Origin: Chromatiaceae bacterium | Lineage (GTDB): Bacteria; Pseudomonadota; Gammaproteobacteria; Chromatiales; Chromatiaceae | Assembly (NCBI GenBank): GCA_026984455.1 | Contig: JALSSC010000037.1 | Coordinates: 1 to 54,916, forward strand | DNA length: 54,916 nucleotides | Direction: 5' to 3' | Shown here: one piece after another, positions 17,744 through 26,862 of the stretch | How the letters are laid out: each line of letters begins with the position of its first letter | Position numbering within the stretch: the stretch's first letter is position 1 | The notes under the pieces: generated by a model | Databases searched by the model: none | Seen by the model: only the letters and a program-made list of their open reading frames with translations | What the model was told of the DNA's origin: nothing | Translations under genes and position numbers: made by a program

Positions 17744-17751
17744 GGTCGCGC

Positions 17752-18630
17752 ATGCGCCTGAGCCTGGGGCCCGTGCTCTACTATTGGCCGCGCGAGGCCC
17801 TGCTCGCGTTCTACGCCCAGGTGGCCGACTGGCCCCTGGATAGCGTCTATCTGGGGGAGGTGGTCTGTTCCAAGCGCCGCGCCCTCAACCTGGACGACTG
17901 GCTGGGTCTGGCCGCCGATCTGAGCGCCGCGGGCAAGGAGGTGGTGCTCTCCAGTCTGGCCCTGATCGAGGCCGAATCGGAGTTGAAGGTCCTCCGGCGC
18001 ATGGTGGAGGACGGCCGTTTCCGGATCGAGGCCAACGACCTCTCCGCGGTGCAGGTGGCGGTGCGCCGGGGCCTGCCCTTCGTGGGCGGGGTCAGCCTCA
18101 ACGTCTACAACCCCCATAGTCTGCGGGTCCTGGCCGAGGCCGGCCTCTATCGCTGGCTGCCGCCGGTGGAACTCACCCGGGAGGGGCTGGCCGGTCTCCA
18201 GGCGGCGCGCCCCCCGGGGGTGGAGACCGAGGTCTTCGCCTGGGGACGGATGCCCCTGGCCTGGTCGGCGCGCTGCTTCACCGCCCGCGCCGAAGATCTC
18301 CCCAAGGACGATTGCGGTTTCCACTGCCTGGACGATCCCCAGGGACGCCTGCTCGACACCCAGGAGGGCGAGCCCTTCCTGGTGCTGAACGGCATCCAGA
18401 CCCAGTCGGCGCGTACCTGTGACCTGCTGCCCCATCTCCAGGAACTCCAGGCCCTGGGGGTGGATCTGCTGCGCATCAGCCCGCAGCCCCAGGGCACCGG
18501 GCAGGTGGTGGCGCGTTATCGCCGGGCCCTGGATGAGGGTGCCGTGGAACCCCTCTCGCGGCGGCTCGCACCCCTGGGCACCTGTGATGGTTACTGGCGG
18601 GGCGCGGCCGGGATGCGAGCGCCGGATTGA
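17752..18630 (+). CDS. ubiV: O2-independent ubiquinone hydroxylation protein UbiV (U32 peptidase family)
   Basis: A 292-residue partner of UbiU, beginning MRLSLGPVLYYWPREALLAFYAQV. Cysteines at VVCSKRR, SARCFTAR, DDCGFHC and RTCDLLP fit the four-Cys iron-sulfur site of UbiV. Start ATG 17752 follows TGAGG at 17741-17745; a GTG at 17740 overlapping the ubiU stop is the alternative. It completes the anaerobic ubiquinone operon. No terminator is visible after it. Confidence 0.92.
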   Translation: MRLSLGPVLYYWPREALLAFYAQVADWPLDSVYLGEVVCSKRRALNLDDWLGLAADLSAAGKEVVLSSLALIEAESELKVLRRMVEDGRFRIEANDLSAVQVAVRRGLPFVGGVSLNVYNPHSLRVLAEAGLYRWLPPVELTREGLAGLQAARPPGVETEVFAWGRMPLAWSARCFTARAEDLPKDDCGFHCLDDPQGRLLDTQEGEPFLVLNGIQTQSARTCDLLPHLQELQALGVDLLRISPQPQGTGQVVARYRRALDEGAVEPLSRRLAPLGTCDGYWRGAAGMRAPD

Positions 18631-18639
18631 ATTTCTTCG

Positions 18640-19010
18640 GCACAGCGGGCAGGATGCCCCCTCGATCCGACGGCATGGGCACGGGGCATGGCTTCAACCC
18701 GAGGCGACGGCCTGCACACCCGTTGGCGGCGGGTGCGGGCCTGTGCAGGGGCCATCTGCGCCTTCCTGGAGACCGACGGCTACCCGATCCAGTCGATCTT
18801 GGAGACCCGCCCGCCCAAGTGGAATCCGGCCCCCTTCAGACGGGATCGCGGGCACTCGATGGTGCTTCAGGAGCCCTCCCTCGCGGGCCGTCCGGTCGCC
18901 GAGGGCATACACCTGGAGGTCAGCTACAGCGCCTTTGCTGCCGCCATCTGTCCTACCTCGGAGAGGGCCGGGCCAGCACCGGCCTGCGGCTGGCCCAGGA
19001 CGTTCCATGA
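18640..19010 (+). pseudogene. Possible decayed gene upstream of egtD (EgtB/FGE-like C-terminus)
   Basis: The gap between ubiV and egtD holds no convincing intact gene. The frame that ends at TGA 19008-19010 finishes YLGEGRASTGLRLAQDVP, like the last residues of EgtB/formylglycine-generating-enzyme-fold proteins (typically GFRLARD or GLRLA). Its stop overlaps the egtD start as ATGA. The rest of that frame has no recognisable domain. A plausible reading is that an egtB-like gene once coupled to egtD has been deleted down to its 3' end. Evidence is limited to a short match and the position. Confidence 0.3.
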
Positions 19011-19963
19011 CGCCTCCTCGTTACACCTTCCACGACTACCACCCGACCCTGGCCGATCTGCATGCGGAGGTGGTGGCGGGGCTGTCGCGCTCACCCAAGG
19101 CGATCCCCCCGAAGTTCTTCTACGATGCCCGCGGATCCGAACTGTTCGAGGCCATCTGTGCCCAGCCCGAGTACTATCTGCCGGACGTGGAGCGGGCGCT
19201 GTTGCGCAGTGCCCTTGGGGAGATTCGCGAGATCGTGGGCCAAGGGCGGGTCCTGATCGAGCCCGGCGCGGGCAGTCTGCGCAAGGTGCGGTGGTTGTTG
19301 CCGGCCCTGCGGCCCGGCGCCTATGTGCCGATGGACATCTCCCGTGAATTCCTGCGCACCGCCGCGACCGCCCTGACCGAAGATCATCCCTGGCTGCGGG
19401 TCCACGCGGCCTGCGCGGACTTCACCACGGTCCTGCCCATTCCCGAGGTGGTCCCCCCGGTCCCGCGTCTGGGCTTCTTCCCTGGTTCCAGTCTGGGCAA
19501 CTTCGACCCCGAGGACGCCTGCGCCTTCCTGGGGCGTATACATGAGATGCTCGGCCACGGTGGGATGCTCCTGATCGGGGTGGACACGCGCAAGGCCAGA
19601 TCGGTGCTCGATGCCGCCTACAACGATGCCGCCGGCTTCACCGCTCGCTTCAATCTGAACCTGTTGCACCGTATCAGGCGGGAGCTGGACGCCGACTGCG
19701 ATCCTGACGGATTCACTCATCGTGCCTTCTACGATCCGGCCAAGGGACGGGTCGAGATGCATTTGGTGAGCCGTCGCGCCCAGCACATCCGGGTGGGGTC
19801 GCAGCGTTTCTCCTTCGGCGTGGGCGAGACACTGCGCACCGAGTGCTCCTACAAGTACGCCCCCGGCGAATTTCTCGACCTCGCCCGCCGTGCCGGCTTC
19901 GACGAGTGCCGTCACTGGATCGATCGAGCTGGATGGTTCGGTCTCTACCTACTGGCCGCCTGA
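19007..19963 (+). CDS. egtD: L-histidine N-alpha-methyltransferase (EgtD-like)
   Basis: A 318-residue SAM-dependent methyltransferase matching EgtD in length and motifs: PPKFFYDARGSELFEAIC, IEPGAGSLRKVRWLL (SAM motif I), VPMDISREFL, FFPGSSLGNF, and LLIGVDTRKARSVLDAAYNDAAGFTARFNLNLL. EgtD trimethylates histidine to hercynine, the first step to ergothioneine or its selenium analogue. The C-terminal ECSYKYAPGEFLDLARRAGF is also typical. No intact egtB is adjacent, so hercynine could be the end product, or the second step could be encoded elsewhere. Start ATG 19007 overlaps the stop of the decayed upstream frame. Confidence 0.88.
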   Translation: MTPPRYTFHDYHPTLADLHAEVVAGLSRSPKAIPPKFFYDARGSELFEAICAQPEYYLPDVERALLRSALGEIREIVGQGRVLIEPGAGSLRKVRWLLPALRPGAYVPMDISREFLRTAATALTEDHPWLRVHAACADFTTVLPIPEVVPPVPRLGFFPGSSLGNFDPEDACAFLGRIHEMLGHGGMLLIGVDTRKARSVLDAAYNDAAGFTARFNLNLLHRIRRELDADCDPDGFTHRAFYDPAKGRVEMHLVSRRAQHIRVGSQRFSFGVGETLRTECSYKYAPGEFLDLARRAGFDECRHWIDRAGWFGLYLLAA

Positions 19964-20040
19964 GCCTTTCAGCTGGAGGGCAAACCGAGGCTGAGGTTCA
20001 TCGATCGCGGGAGGGCCAGGGACCGGCAGCGACGATATCC

Positions 20041-20212
20041 TATCCCTCGCATGTGCAACCTCGCTTCTCTGGCCACCCCTCGCGCCCCTGGGCGCTCGGG
20101 CGATCACTGGCCATAGCCCTCGCGATGACCCGCTCTCGCGCCTTGCCCCGGGGATACGGGGAACGCCTTCGAGACACGACACAACGCGACGGCGTCATGT
20201 GCGACGGGTACA
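20041..20212. mobile_element. Copy C of the TIR element (diverged)
   Basis: Left end TATCCCTCGCATGTG and right end CATGTGCGACGGGTACA are imperfect inverted repeats of the family terminus. The interior retains CCTCGCGCCCCTGGGC, a CCATAGCCCTCGCGATGACCCGCT segment (compare CCATAGTCCCCGCGATGACT in copy F) and GCGCCTTGCCCCGGGG. The 19964-20705 gap that contains it has no other well-supported gene. Confidence 0.65.
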
Positions 20213-20457
20213 CGAGCTGCGGAGGCCGGGCATGAGGGAAGAGTCTTTTGACGCCACCTGTGCCCGTGCCCTGGTACAGTGTCACCGCCACGACTGGATG
20301 GGGCCGAGGCGGTCCTCGGCCGGTGCCTGGAGAGCGGTCCCGACGGCAGGCCCGGCCGGGTGCTTTCAGCGCCGCCCCTTCCGTCCGGGTGGGCCCGCGT
20401 TTCCGGATGACGGGCAGAGTCTCGGTGGGACCTGTATTCAACTGTGAAGAGGTCTGG

Positions 20458-20560
20458 ATGTGGAATAATCGTCTCTGGAGCTACCCGATGAAGAAACGGA
20501 TTGTTTCGTTCGACCCGCCGCTCGACGCACTCTTGGCCGTCACCAGTCCTCTCAACTGCG
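20458..20560 (+). pseudogene. Short ORF remnant, possibly an antitoxin-like N-terminus
   Basis: ATG 20458 (and an internal ATG at 20488, MKKRIVSFDPPLDALLAVTS) starts a reading frame that looks protein-like for about 25-30 residues. It resembles the DPP-DAL-A-LN start of small antitoxin-type proteins, but it then runs into alanine/arginine-rich sequence overlapping the next gene in another frame. I treat it as a possible fragment only. Confidence 0.2.
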
Positions 20561-20705
20561 ACGAGGCCGCGGCCGCGCCACGCAGACCGGCGGCGCGGTG
20601 GACGTTAGCGCCTTCCGCCGCCCGGCGCGCGCGCCCGTGGCGGGCGGAGACCGGCCCCGCGGGGAGCCTGCAGGCCGAGGGATTCGGAACGGGGGCCGGC
20701 CACTG

Positions 20706-21917
20706 GTGAGGTCCTGGCTCTGGCGTCTCCTGGCCCTGGCGGTGCTGGCTGCCGGCACAGGCGGTTTCCTGTGGCTGCGTGCCACCCGTCCCCAACAACC
20801 CCCGGCGCCACTGAGCGAACGGGTCTGGCGGGTGGCCGCGATGCCGGTGCGGCCGGCCCGTGCCCGCCCGGTGGTGCACCTCTACGGCCGGGTGGAGGCG
20901 CCGCGCCTGTTCCGGGCGGCGGCCCCGGCGGTGGGGTGGGTGCGGCGGGTGGCGGTGCGCGAGGGGGACTGGGTGGAGGCGGGGCGCCTGCTGGTGGCCC
21001 TGGATCCGGCGGACTTCACCCTGCGGGTGGCGGAGGCCGAGGGCGCGGTGGCCGAACTGGAGGCGCAACTGGAGACCGAGGCGGTGCGCTTCCGTACCGA
21101 TCGGGCGGAACTGGAACAGGAACGGCGCCTGCTCGCCCTGGCCCGCGAGGCCCTGCAACGGGCCAGTCGTCTGCGCGGCCGGAAACTGGCCTCCCAGTCA
21201 GACCTGGACGAGGCCCAGAAGGCCGTGGACCGCCAGCGCCTCCAGGTCCAGGCGCGGGAGGAGGCGGTGGCCGGACATCCCTCGCGGGTGGCGGCCCTGG
21301 AGGCGCGCCTGAAGGCGGCGCGCGCGCGCCTGGGGCGGGCGCGGCTGGATGCCGCGCGCAGCCGGGTGGAGGCGCCCTTCGCCGGACGGGTGGCCGAGGT
21401 GCCGGTGGCGGCCGGGGCGCGGGTCGCTCCCGGGACCCTCCTGGTCAGCCTCTATGCGCCGAAGGCCCTGGAGGTCCGCGCCCGCCTGCCCGCGCCGTTG
21501 GTGCCCGAGGTGCGCGCCGCCCTCGCCGCGGGCGAGAATCTGGAGGCGGAGGCGGGCGCCCTGCGCCTGCGTCTGGCGCGCCTGGCGGGGCAGGGCGCCG
21601 CGGTGGGGGTGGATGGCCTGTTCATGCCCACCGCGGGGGCCGGGGCCTTGCGTCCGGGCGAGGTCTTCGGCCTGCGTCTGCACCGCCGCGAGCACCGCGC
21701 GGCGGTGGCGGTGCCGGCGGCGGCCCTGTATGCCGACGACAAGGTCTACCTGTTGCGCGACGGCCGCCTGCACGGACTGCGGGTGGAGGTCCTGGGTGAG
21801 GCGGAGCGCCCGGGGCGGCTGCTGATCTCGGCCGCCGGTCTCGCTGCGGGCGATGTCCTGGTGACCACCCACCTGCCCAACGCCGTGGAAGGGCTGCGAG
21901 TCGAGGCGGTGCCGTGA
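20706..21917 (+). CDS. RND efflux periplasmic adaptor (membrane fusion protein)
   Basis: About 403 residues from GTG 20706, which immediately precedes an N-terminal anchor (WLWRLLALAVLAAGTGGFLWL); the frame is open to a GTG at 20598. It has the HlyD/AcrA layout: a lipoyl half-motif (VGWVRRVAVREGDWVEAGRLLVALDP, about residues 70-97), a long alpha-helical hairpin rich in Ala/Glu/Arg, the second lipoyl half (DAARSRVEAPFAGRVAEVPVAAGARVAPGTLLVSL) and a beta-barrel end. Its stop overlaps the GTG start of the RND pump by 4 bp. The outer-membrane channel is not encoded here. Confidence 0.88.
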   Translation: MRSWLWRLLALAVLAAGTGGFLWLRATRPQQPPAPLSERVWRVAAMPVRPARARPVVHLYGRVEAPRLFRAAAPAVGWVRRVAVREGDWVEAGRLLVALDPADFTLRVAEAEGAVAELEAQLETEAVRFRTDRAELEQERRLLALAREALQRASRLRGRKLASQSDLDEAQKAVDRQRLQVQAREEAVAGHPSRVAALEARLKAARARLGRARLDAARSRVEAPFAGRVAEVPVAAGARVAPGTLLVSLYAPKALEVRARLPAPLVPEVRAALAAGENLEAEAGALRLRLARLAGQGAAVGVDGLFMPTAGAGALRPGEVFGLRLHRREHRAAVAVPAAALYADDKVYLLRDGRLHGLRVEVLGEAERPGRLLISAAGLAAGDVLVTTHLPNAVEGLRVEAVP

Positions 21918-24900
21918 CGGGGGAACGGAAGGGCCTCGTCGGCCTCTTCGCCGGTCACCCGGTGGCCGCCAATCTGCTCATGCTCATGATGCTCCTGGGC
22001 GGGGCCTTCGCCCTCTCGAAGCTGAACGTGCAGTTCTTCTCCAACTTCAGCCTGGATCGGGTGAGTGTCTCCGTGGTCTGGAGCGGGGCCAGCTCAGAGG
22101 ACGTGGAGCGCGGCATCACCGATCCCCTGGAGCAGCGCCTGCGCACCGTGGACGGGCTCAAGCGGATGACCTCCACCTCCACCCTGGGGGTCTCGGCCAT
22201 CAGCCTGGAGTTCAAGGAGGGGACGGACCCGCTGCTCGCCCTGGACAACACCCGGCGGCTGGTGGACGAACTGCGCAATCTGCCCGTGGACGCCGAGAAA
22301 CCCGCCATCGCCCGCATCTCCCGCTACGAGAACATCGCCCAGATCCTGGTGACCGGCCTCGACGACCCCCACGAGATGCGCCGCCTGGCGCGTCGCTTCG
22401 AGCGCGAACTCCTGGACCGAGGCATCGACCGGGTGGGGATCCAGGGCCTGCCCAGGAGCGAGATCGCCATCGGCCTGCGCCCGGAGGCGCTGGAGTGGCT
22501 GGGCATGAGCCTGGACCAGGTGGCGGCGCGGGTGGGCGAGACCAGCCTCGACCTGCCCGCGGGCATCGTCGGCCGCGCCGAGGCGGCGCGCGACCTGCGC
22601 AGCCCGGGCAAGCGGCGCACCCCCCGGGCATTCGCCCGGGCGCCGGTGTTCACCGACGACCACACCCGGGTGACCCTCGGGCAGGTGGCGACGATCCGCC
22701 GCCTGGCGCGCGACGGGGCGGTGACCCTGAGCGTGAACGGCCATCCCGCGGTGGGCCTGTCCCTGCAACGGGCGGAGACCGGCAACACCCTGGAGGCCGC
22801 GCGCATCCTCGCGGACTGGCTGGCCGAGACGCGTCCTCAGTTGCCTCCCGGGGTGCGCCTGGAGGTCTACGACCAGTCCTGGCAACTGATCCGTGACCGT
22901 ATCTTCCTGCTCCTGGAGAACGGCGCCCAGGGCCTGGTGCTGGTGGTGGTGATCCTGTTCCTGTTCCTCAACGGGCGGGTGGCCTTCTGGGTGGCCTGGG
23001 GCATCCCCACCTCCTTCATGGCCACCCTGTTCGTCCTCTGGCTGGCCGGGGGCAGCATCAACATGGTGAGCCTGTTCGCCATGATCATGGCCCTAGGGGT
23101 CATCGTGGACGACGCCATCGTCGTCGGCGAGGACGCCCTGGCCAACTATGAGCACGGCGAGGATCCCCTGCTCGCCTCCGAGCATGGGGCCTGGCGGATG
23201 CTGGCCCCGGTGATGGCCTCCTCCCTCACCACGGTGGCCGCCTTCCTGCCCCTGATGCTGGTGGGGGGGGCCATCGGCAAGATCCTCTTCGACATCCCCC
23301 TGGTGGTGGTGAGCGTCCTCCTGGCCTCCCTCCTGGAGAGCTTCCTGGTCCTGCCCGGGCACCTGCGCCACGCCTTCGTGCACATGCACCGGATCCGCCC
23401 CGACTCCCTGCGCGCGCGCCTGGACCGGGCCTTCGACCACCTCCGCGACCGCCTCTTCAGGCCCCTGGTGACCTGGTGCCTGGGCCATCGTTCCGTGGTC
23501 CTGGCCGGGACCCTCGCCACCCTGGCCCTGGCCGCGGGGCTGCTCGCCGGCGGACGCCTCAAATTCGTCTTCTTCCCCTCGCCCGAGGCCAAGATGCTCT
23601 ATGCCAACGTCACCTTCGTGGCCGGCACCCCGCGCGCCCGAGTGGACGCCTTTCTGCGCCACCTGGAGGCCACCGCCCGGGCCACCGAGAAGGCCCTCGC
23701 CCGGCGGCCCTTCATCCGCACCCTGGTGGTGTATCACGGCTCCAAGACCGGCCCCAGCGCCGGCGGCGAGGCCCGCGGCGACCAACTGGGCGGGATCCGC
23801 CTGGAGCTGCTCGATCCCGATCTGCGGGCGGTGCGCAACGCCGACTTCATCCGCGCCTGGCGCCGGCGCATCCGCGAACCCGCCGGCCTGGAGCAGCTCA
23901 CCATCACCCCGCGCCGGGTGGGCCCGCCGGGGCGCGACCTCACCGTGCGTCTGAGCGGGCGCGACGCCGATACCCTCAAGGGCGCGGCCCTGGAGCTGGA
24001 AGGGGCGCTCAAGGCCATGTCCGGTGTGCGCGAGGTGGAGGACGATCTCTCCTATGGGCGCGAACAGTCCATCTATCACCTCACCCCCCAGGGGCGCGCC
24101 GCCGGTCTCACCCTGGCCGCGGTGGGGCGGCAGTTGCGGGCCGCCTTCGATGGGCGCCTGGTGCAGATCTTCCAGGACGGGGCCGACGAGGTGGAGGTGC
24201 GGGTCAAGCTGGACGAGACCGACCGCGGGCGCCTGGACACCCTACGCCGGCTGCCCATCCGCCTCCCGGACGGCCACCTGGAGCCCCTGGAGAACCTGGT
24301 GCGCTTCGAACCACGGCGGGGCTTCGAGGTGCTTCGCCACGCCGACGGCCGTCTGGCGGTGGAGGTCCTGGCCGACGTGGACAACGCCGTCACCAGTGTC
24401 GACCGGGTGAGCGCGGCCCTGGAGGCCGGACCCCTGCCCGAACTGGCGGCCCGCCATGGCGTGCACTACTCCTTCGAGGGCCGTTCCGCGGACCAGCGCG
24501 ACACCCTGGCGGACATGAAACGCGGGGTGGTGCTCGGCCTGGTCCTCATCTATCTGGTCCTGGCCTGGGTGTTCGGCGCCTACGGCTGGCCCCTGGTGGT
24601 GATGGTGGCCATCCCCTTCGGCCTGGTGGGGGCCCTGTTCGGCCATTGGCTCATGGGCCTCGACGTGACCATCGTCTCCCTGTTCGGACTGTTCGGCCTG
24701 GCCGGGATCGTGGTGAACGACTCCATCATCCTGGTGAGCTTCTACAAACGCCTGCGCCGCGGCGGCATGGCCGTGGACCAGGCCCTGGTGGAGGCCGCCT
24801 GCCAGCGCCTGCGGGCGGTCCTGCTCACCTCCCTCACCACCATCGCCGGCCTCAGCCCGCTGATGTTCGAGACCTCCTACCAGGCCCAGTTCCTGATCCC

Positions 24901-25006
24901 GATGGCCGTCTCCCTGGCCTTTGGCCTGGGCTTCGGGACCCTGTTGATCCTGATCGTGGTGCCGGCGCTACTGTCCATCCACGAACAGATCACCGGGGCC
25001 GGGTGA
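21914..25006 (+). CDS. RND-family inner-membrane efflux transporter (AcrB/MdtB-like)
   Basis: A 1030-residue pump with the RND double arrangement. TM1 (HPVAANLLMLMMLLGGAFAL) is followed by a porter domain. The second membrane block carries MVSLFAMIMALGVIVDDAIVVGEDALANYE, whose Asp pair is the proton-relay motif. The second half repeats this as VSLFGLFGLAGIVVNDSIILVSF, with Asn-Asp as usual for the second repeat. The sequence does not show the charged methionine/glutamate features of heavy-metal pumps, so the substrate is open. GTG start overlaps the adaptor stop (GTGA). The last 36 bases of the gene are part of a 137-bp tandem duplication. Confidence 0.93.
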   Translation: MTGERKGLVGLFAGHPVAANLLMLMMLLGGAFALSKLNVQFFSNFSLDRVSVSVVWSGASSEDVERGITDPLEQRLRTVDGLKRMTSTSTLGVSAISLEFKEGTDPLLALDNTRRLVDELRNLPVDAEKPAIARISRYENIAQILVTGLDDPHEMRRLARRFERELLDRGIDRVGIQGLPRSEIAIGLRPEALEWLGMSLDQVAARVGETSLDLPAGIVGRAEAARDLRSPGKRRTPRAFARAPVFTDDHTRVTLGQVATIRRLARDGAVTLSVNGHPAVGLSLQRAETGNTLEAARILADWLAETRPQLPPGVRLEVYDQSWQLIRDRIFLLLENGAQGLVLVVVILFLFLNGRVAFWVAWGIPTSFMATLFVLWLAGGSINMVSLFAMIMALGVIVDDAIVVGEDALANYEHGEDPLLASEHGAWRMLAPVMASSLTTVAAFLPLMLVGGAIGKILFDIPLVVVSVLLASLLESFLVLPGHLRHAFVHMHRIRPDSLRARLDRAFDHLRDRLFRPLVTWCLGHRSVVLAGTLATLALAAGLLAGGRLKFVFFPSPEAKMLYANVTFVAGTPRARVDAFLRHLEATARATEKALARRPFIRTLVVYHGSKTGPSAGGEARGDQLGGIRLELLDPDLRAVRNADFIRAWRRRIREPAGLEQLTITPRRVGPPGRDLTVRLSGRDADTLKGAALELEGALKAMSGVREVEDDLSYGREQSIYHLTPQGRAAGLTLAAVGRQLRAAFDGRLVQIFQDGADEVEVRVKLDETDRGRLDTLRRLPIRLPDGHLEPLENLVRFEPRRGFEVLRHADGRLAVEVLADVDNAVTSVDRVSAALEAGPLPELAARHGVHYSFEGRSADQRDTLADMKRGVVLGLVLIYLVLAWVFGAYGWPLVVMVAIPFGLVGALFGHWLMGLDVTIVSLFGLFGLAGIVVNDSIILVSFYKRLRRGGMAVDQALVEAACQRLRAVLLTSLTTIAGLSPLMFETSYQAQFLIPMAVSLAFGLGFGTLLILIVVPALLSIHEQITGAG

Positions 25007-25233
25007 AGGCGGGCGGTCACGGCACCCGTTCAATACTCCCTCTCTGTAGCCCCGGCTCGGGAGGCGGGATGCGCTGTCGCTTTCCCGCCCTACGGCCTCT
25101 GCGACTGCTGTCCATCCACGAACAGATCACCGGGGCCGGGTGAAGGCGGGCGGTCACGGCGCCCGTTCAATACTCCATCCCTGGGGCCCCGGCTCGGGAG
25201 GCGGGATGCGCTGTCGCTTTCCCGCCCTACGGC
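24971..25233 (+). repeat. 137-bp tandem duplication of the RND gene 3' end and its trailer
   Basis: Sequence starting CTGTCCATCCACGAACAGAT at 24971 recurs at 25108, a period of 137 bp. The second copy is recognisable to about 25233. Each unit holds the last 11 codons plus stop of the pump gene and a trailer with the inverted repeat GGCGGGATGCG...TTTCCCGCC. The copies differ at only a few bases around CCCTCTCTGTAGCC versus CCATCCCTGGGGCC, so the event is fairly recent. The second copy of the codons follows no start and is not expressed as part of the pump. Confidence 0.9.
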
Positions 25234-25916
25234 TTCCACGGCGGGCCTTGAGGTCCTCCGGCTTCCACCGGCAGCCCGTCCAGGCGCCATTCCGGCAGTC
25301 CACCATCGAGCCTGCGGGCATCGAATCCCCTCTCCCGTAACCTGGCCACGGCGTCGAAGGCCAGCACGCAGTGTGGACCACGGCAATAGGCCACGATCTC
25401 CCGGTCGGCCGGCAGTGCGTCCACATGCTTCTCCAGCTCCTCGACCGGTACGTTCACGGCCCCCGGGAGGTGGCCTGCGGCATATTCCTCCGGTGGCCGT
25501 ACATCGAGTACGGTGACCTCGCCGCTGCGCATCCGCTCCAGAAGCTGCCGGGCAGGTACCGGTTCCAGAGAGTCCTTTACCGTCAGGTAGTCCTCGATGA
25601 GGCTGCGCACGTCCCCTGAGAGGCGTTCCGCCACTTCCCGCAGGGCGGAGAGCAGCCGTACCACGTCCTCTCCGGCCAAACGGTAGAAGACCCGATGCCC
25701 CACCTTCCGGTTTTTCACCAGTCCCGCCAAGCGCAACTGTTGCAGGTGCTGAGAGGCATTGGCCACGGTGAGCCCCACCAATCGCGCCAGTTCCTCCACG
25801 TTACGCTCGCCCTGGGCAAGGAACTCTAGCATCTCCAGGCGGTAGCCGTTCCCCATCACCTTGGCGATGCGGGCGAACTGGCTGAAGAGGTCGTGTTTGA
25901 AATTTGTGGTTGACAA
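25227..25916 (-). CDS. ArsR-family regulator fused to a rhodanese domain
   Basis: A 229-residue protein. Residues about 1-95 form an ArsR winged helix (MGNGYRLEMLEFLAQGERNVEELARLVGLTVANASQHLQQLRLAGLVKNRKVGHRVFYRL). Residues about 115-220 are a rhodanese domain with active-site loop AYCRGPHCVLAFDAV (Cys-Arg-Gly-Pro-His-Cys) and LDVRPPEEYAAGHLPGAVNVP. Start TTG 25916 is preceded by GGGGGAAGA; TTG 25949 is possible. ArsR-rhodanese fusions are thought to sense reactive sulfur through the rhodanese or paired cysteines. It is divergent from the desaturase-family operon, which it probably controls. Confidence 0.9.
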   Translation of the reverse strand: MSTTNFKHDLFSQFARIAKVMGNGYRLEMLEFLAQGERNVEELARLVGLTVANASQHLQQLRLAGLVKNRKVGHRVFYRLAGEDVVRLLSALREVAERLSGDVRSLIEDYLTVKDSLEPVPARQLLERMRSGEVTVLDVRPPEEYAAGHLPGAVNVPVEELEKHVDALPADREIVAYCRGPHCVLAFDAVARLRERGFDARRLDGGLPEWRLDGLPVEAGGPQGPPWKP

Positions 25917-25962
25917 GGTCTTCCCCCACGCTAGACTTTTTGTATTCAAGAGAATAATTGAA
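25910..25962 (+). promoter_or_regulatory. Promoter and candidate ArsR operator of the desaturase operon
   Basis: TTGACA at 25910-25915 and TAGACT at 25932-25937, 16 bp apart, form a good sigma-70 promoter for the plus strand. Just downstream, TTCAA (25945-25949) and TTGAA (25958-25962) form an inverted repeat with an 8-bp centre in AT-rich sequence, the kind of site ArsR-family dimers bind. The ArsR-rhodanese gene starts within this region on the other strand, so one site could control both. Confidence 0.55.
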
Positions 25963-25998
25963 CAAGTTATCTACAGAAACCAAAGGAGGCATCCGCCT

Positions 25999-26862
25999 GT
26001 GGATTGGCAGCAGCTGATATTAGATCACGAGGTGGGCATTCGACTCGGCTTCTTTCTTGGTGTCTTCGGCATCGTGGCGGCCTGGGAACTGGCGGTGCCC
26101 CGGCGGGCACTGATGGTCTCCAGGGCGCAGCGTTGGGCGAACAACCTCGGCCTGGTCCTTCTCAACAGTCTCGTACTGCGTCTGCTCTTTCCGGCCGGAG
26201 CCGTGGGTGTTGCGGCGTTGGCCCGGGAAGAGGGCTGGGGACTCGTGAATCTGTACGAAATGCCCTTTGCCCTGGTCGTGGTGCTGTCGGTGATCGCCAT
26301 GGATTTCGTCATCTGGGTGCAGCACGTCATGTTCCATGCCATTCCCGTGCTGTGGCGCCTGCACCGAGTGCACCACGCCGATCTGGATTACGACCTCACC
26401 ACCGGCGCCCGCTTTCACCCCGTCGAGATCATTCTCTCCGTGCTCATCAAGTTTGTCATCATCGTGCTGCTGGGGGCGCCGGTGCTGGCGGTGGTGATCT
26501 TCGAGGTGCTGCTCAACGCCACCGCCCTCTTCAACCACGGTAACGTGAAGCTGCCGGCCGGCCTGGACCGGGCGCTGCGCTGGGTGCTGGTGACGCCGGA
26601 CATGCACCGGGTCCACCACTCGGTGGAGGACGACGAGGCCAACAGCAACTTCGGCTTCAGCCTCACCTGGTGGGACCGGCTCTTCGGCACTTACCGCGAC
26701 CAGCCCCGCGCCGGCCACGAAGGCATGAGCATCGGCATTCACCGGTACCGCGACCCGCGGCGGGTGGATCTGCTGCCGGGGATGCTGGCGCTGCCCTTCG
26801 TCGCTCCCATCACCGGTTATGCCATAAACCGCCGTCGGTGGGGTGACTCCGATGAAGAGTAA
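25999..26862 (+). CDS. Sterol desaturase/fatty acid hydroxylase-family membrane protein
   Basis: A 287-residue integral membrane protein. The family's histidine clusters are present: HVMFH, LHRVHH and MHRVHH (HxxxH, HxxHH, HxxHH), which bind the di-iron centre. Four or more hydrophobic segments surround them. GTG 25999 is chosen because AAAGGAGG lies 9 bp upstream. The family hydroxylates or desaturates lipids; the substrate here is unknown. It overlaps the TVP38-family gene by 11 bp and is probably controlled by the divergent ArsR-rhodanese regulator. Confidence 0.88.
   Translation: MDWQQLILDHEVGIRLGFFLGVFGIVAAWELAVPRRALMVSRAQRWANNLGLVLLNSLVLRLLFPAGAVGVAALAREEGWGLVNLYEMPFALVVVLSVIAMDFVIWVQHVMFHAIPVLWRLHRVHHADLDYDLTTGARFHPVEIILSVLIKFVIIVLLGAPVLAVVIFEVLLNATALFNHGNVKLPAGLDRALRWVLVTPDMHRVHHSVEDDEANSNFGFSLTWWDRLFGTYRDQPRAGHEGMSIGIHRYRDPRRVDLLPGMLALPFVAPITGYAINRRRWGDSDEE

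Noticed and set aside
20199..20447. Short ORFs between element copy C and the efflux adaptor
   Set aside because: Translations are composition-driven, with no start signal or motif.
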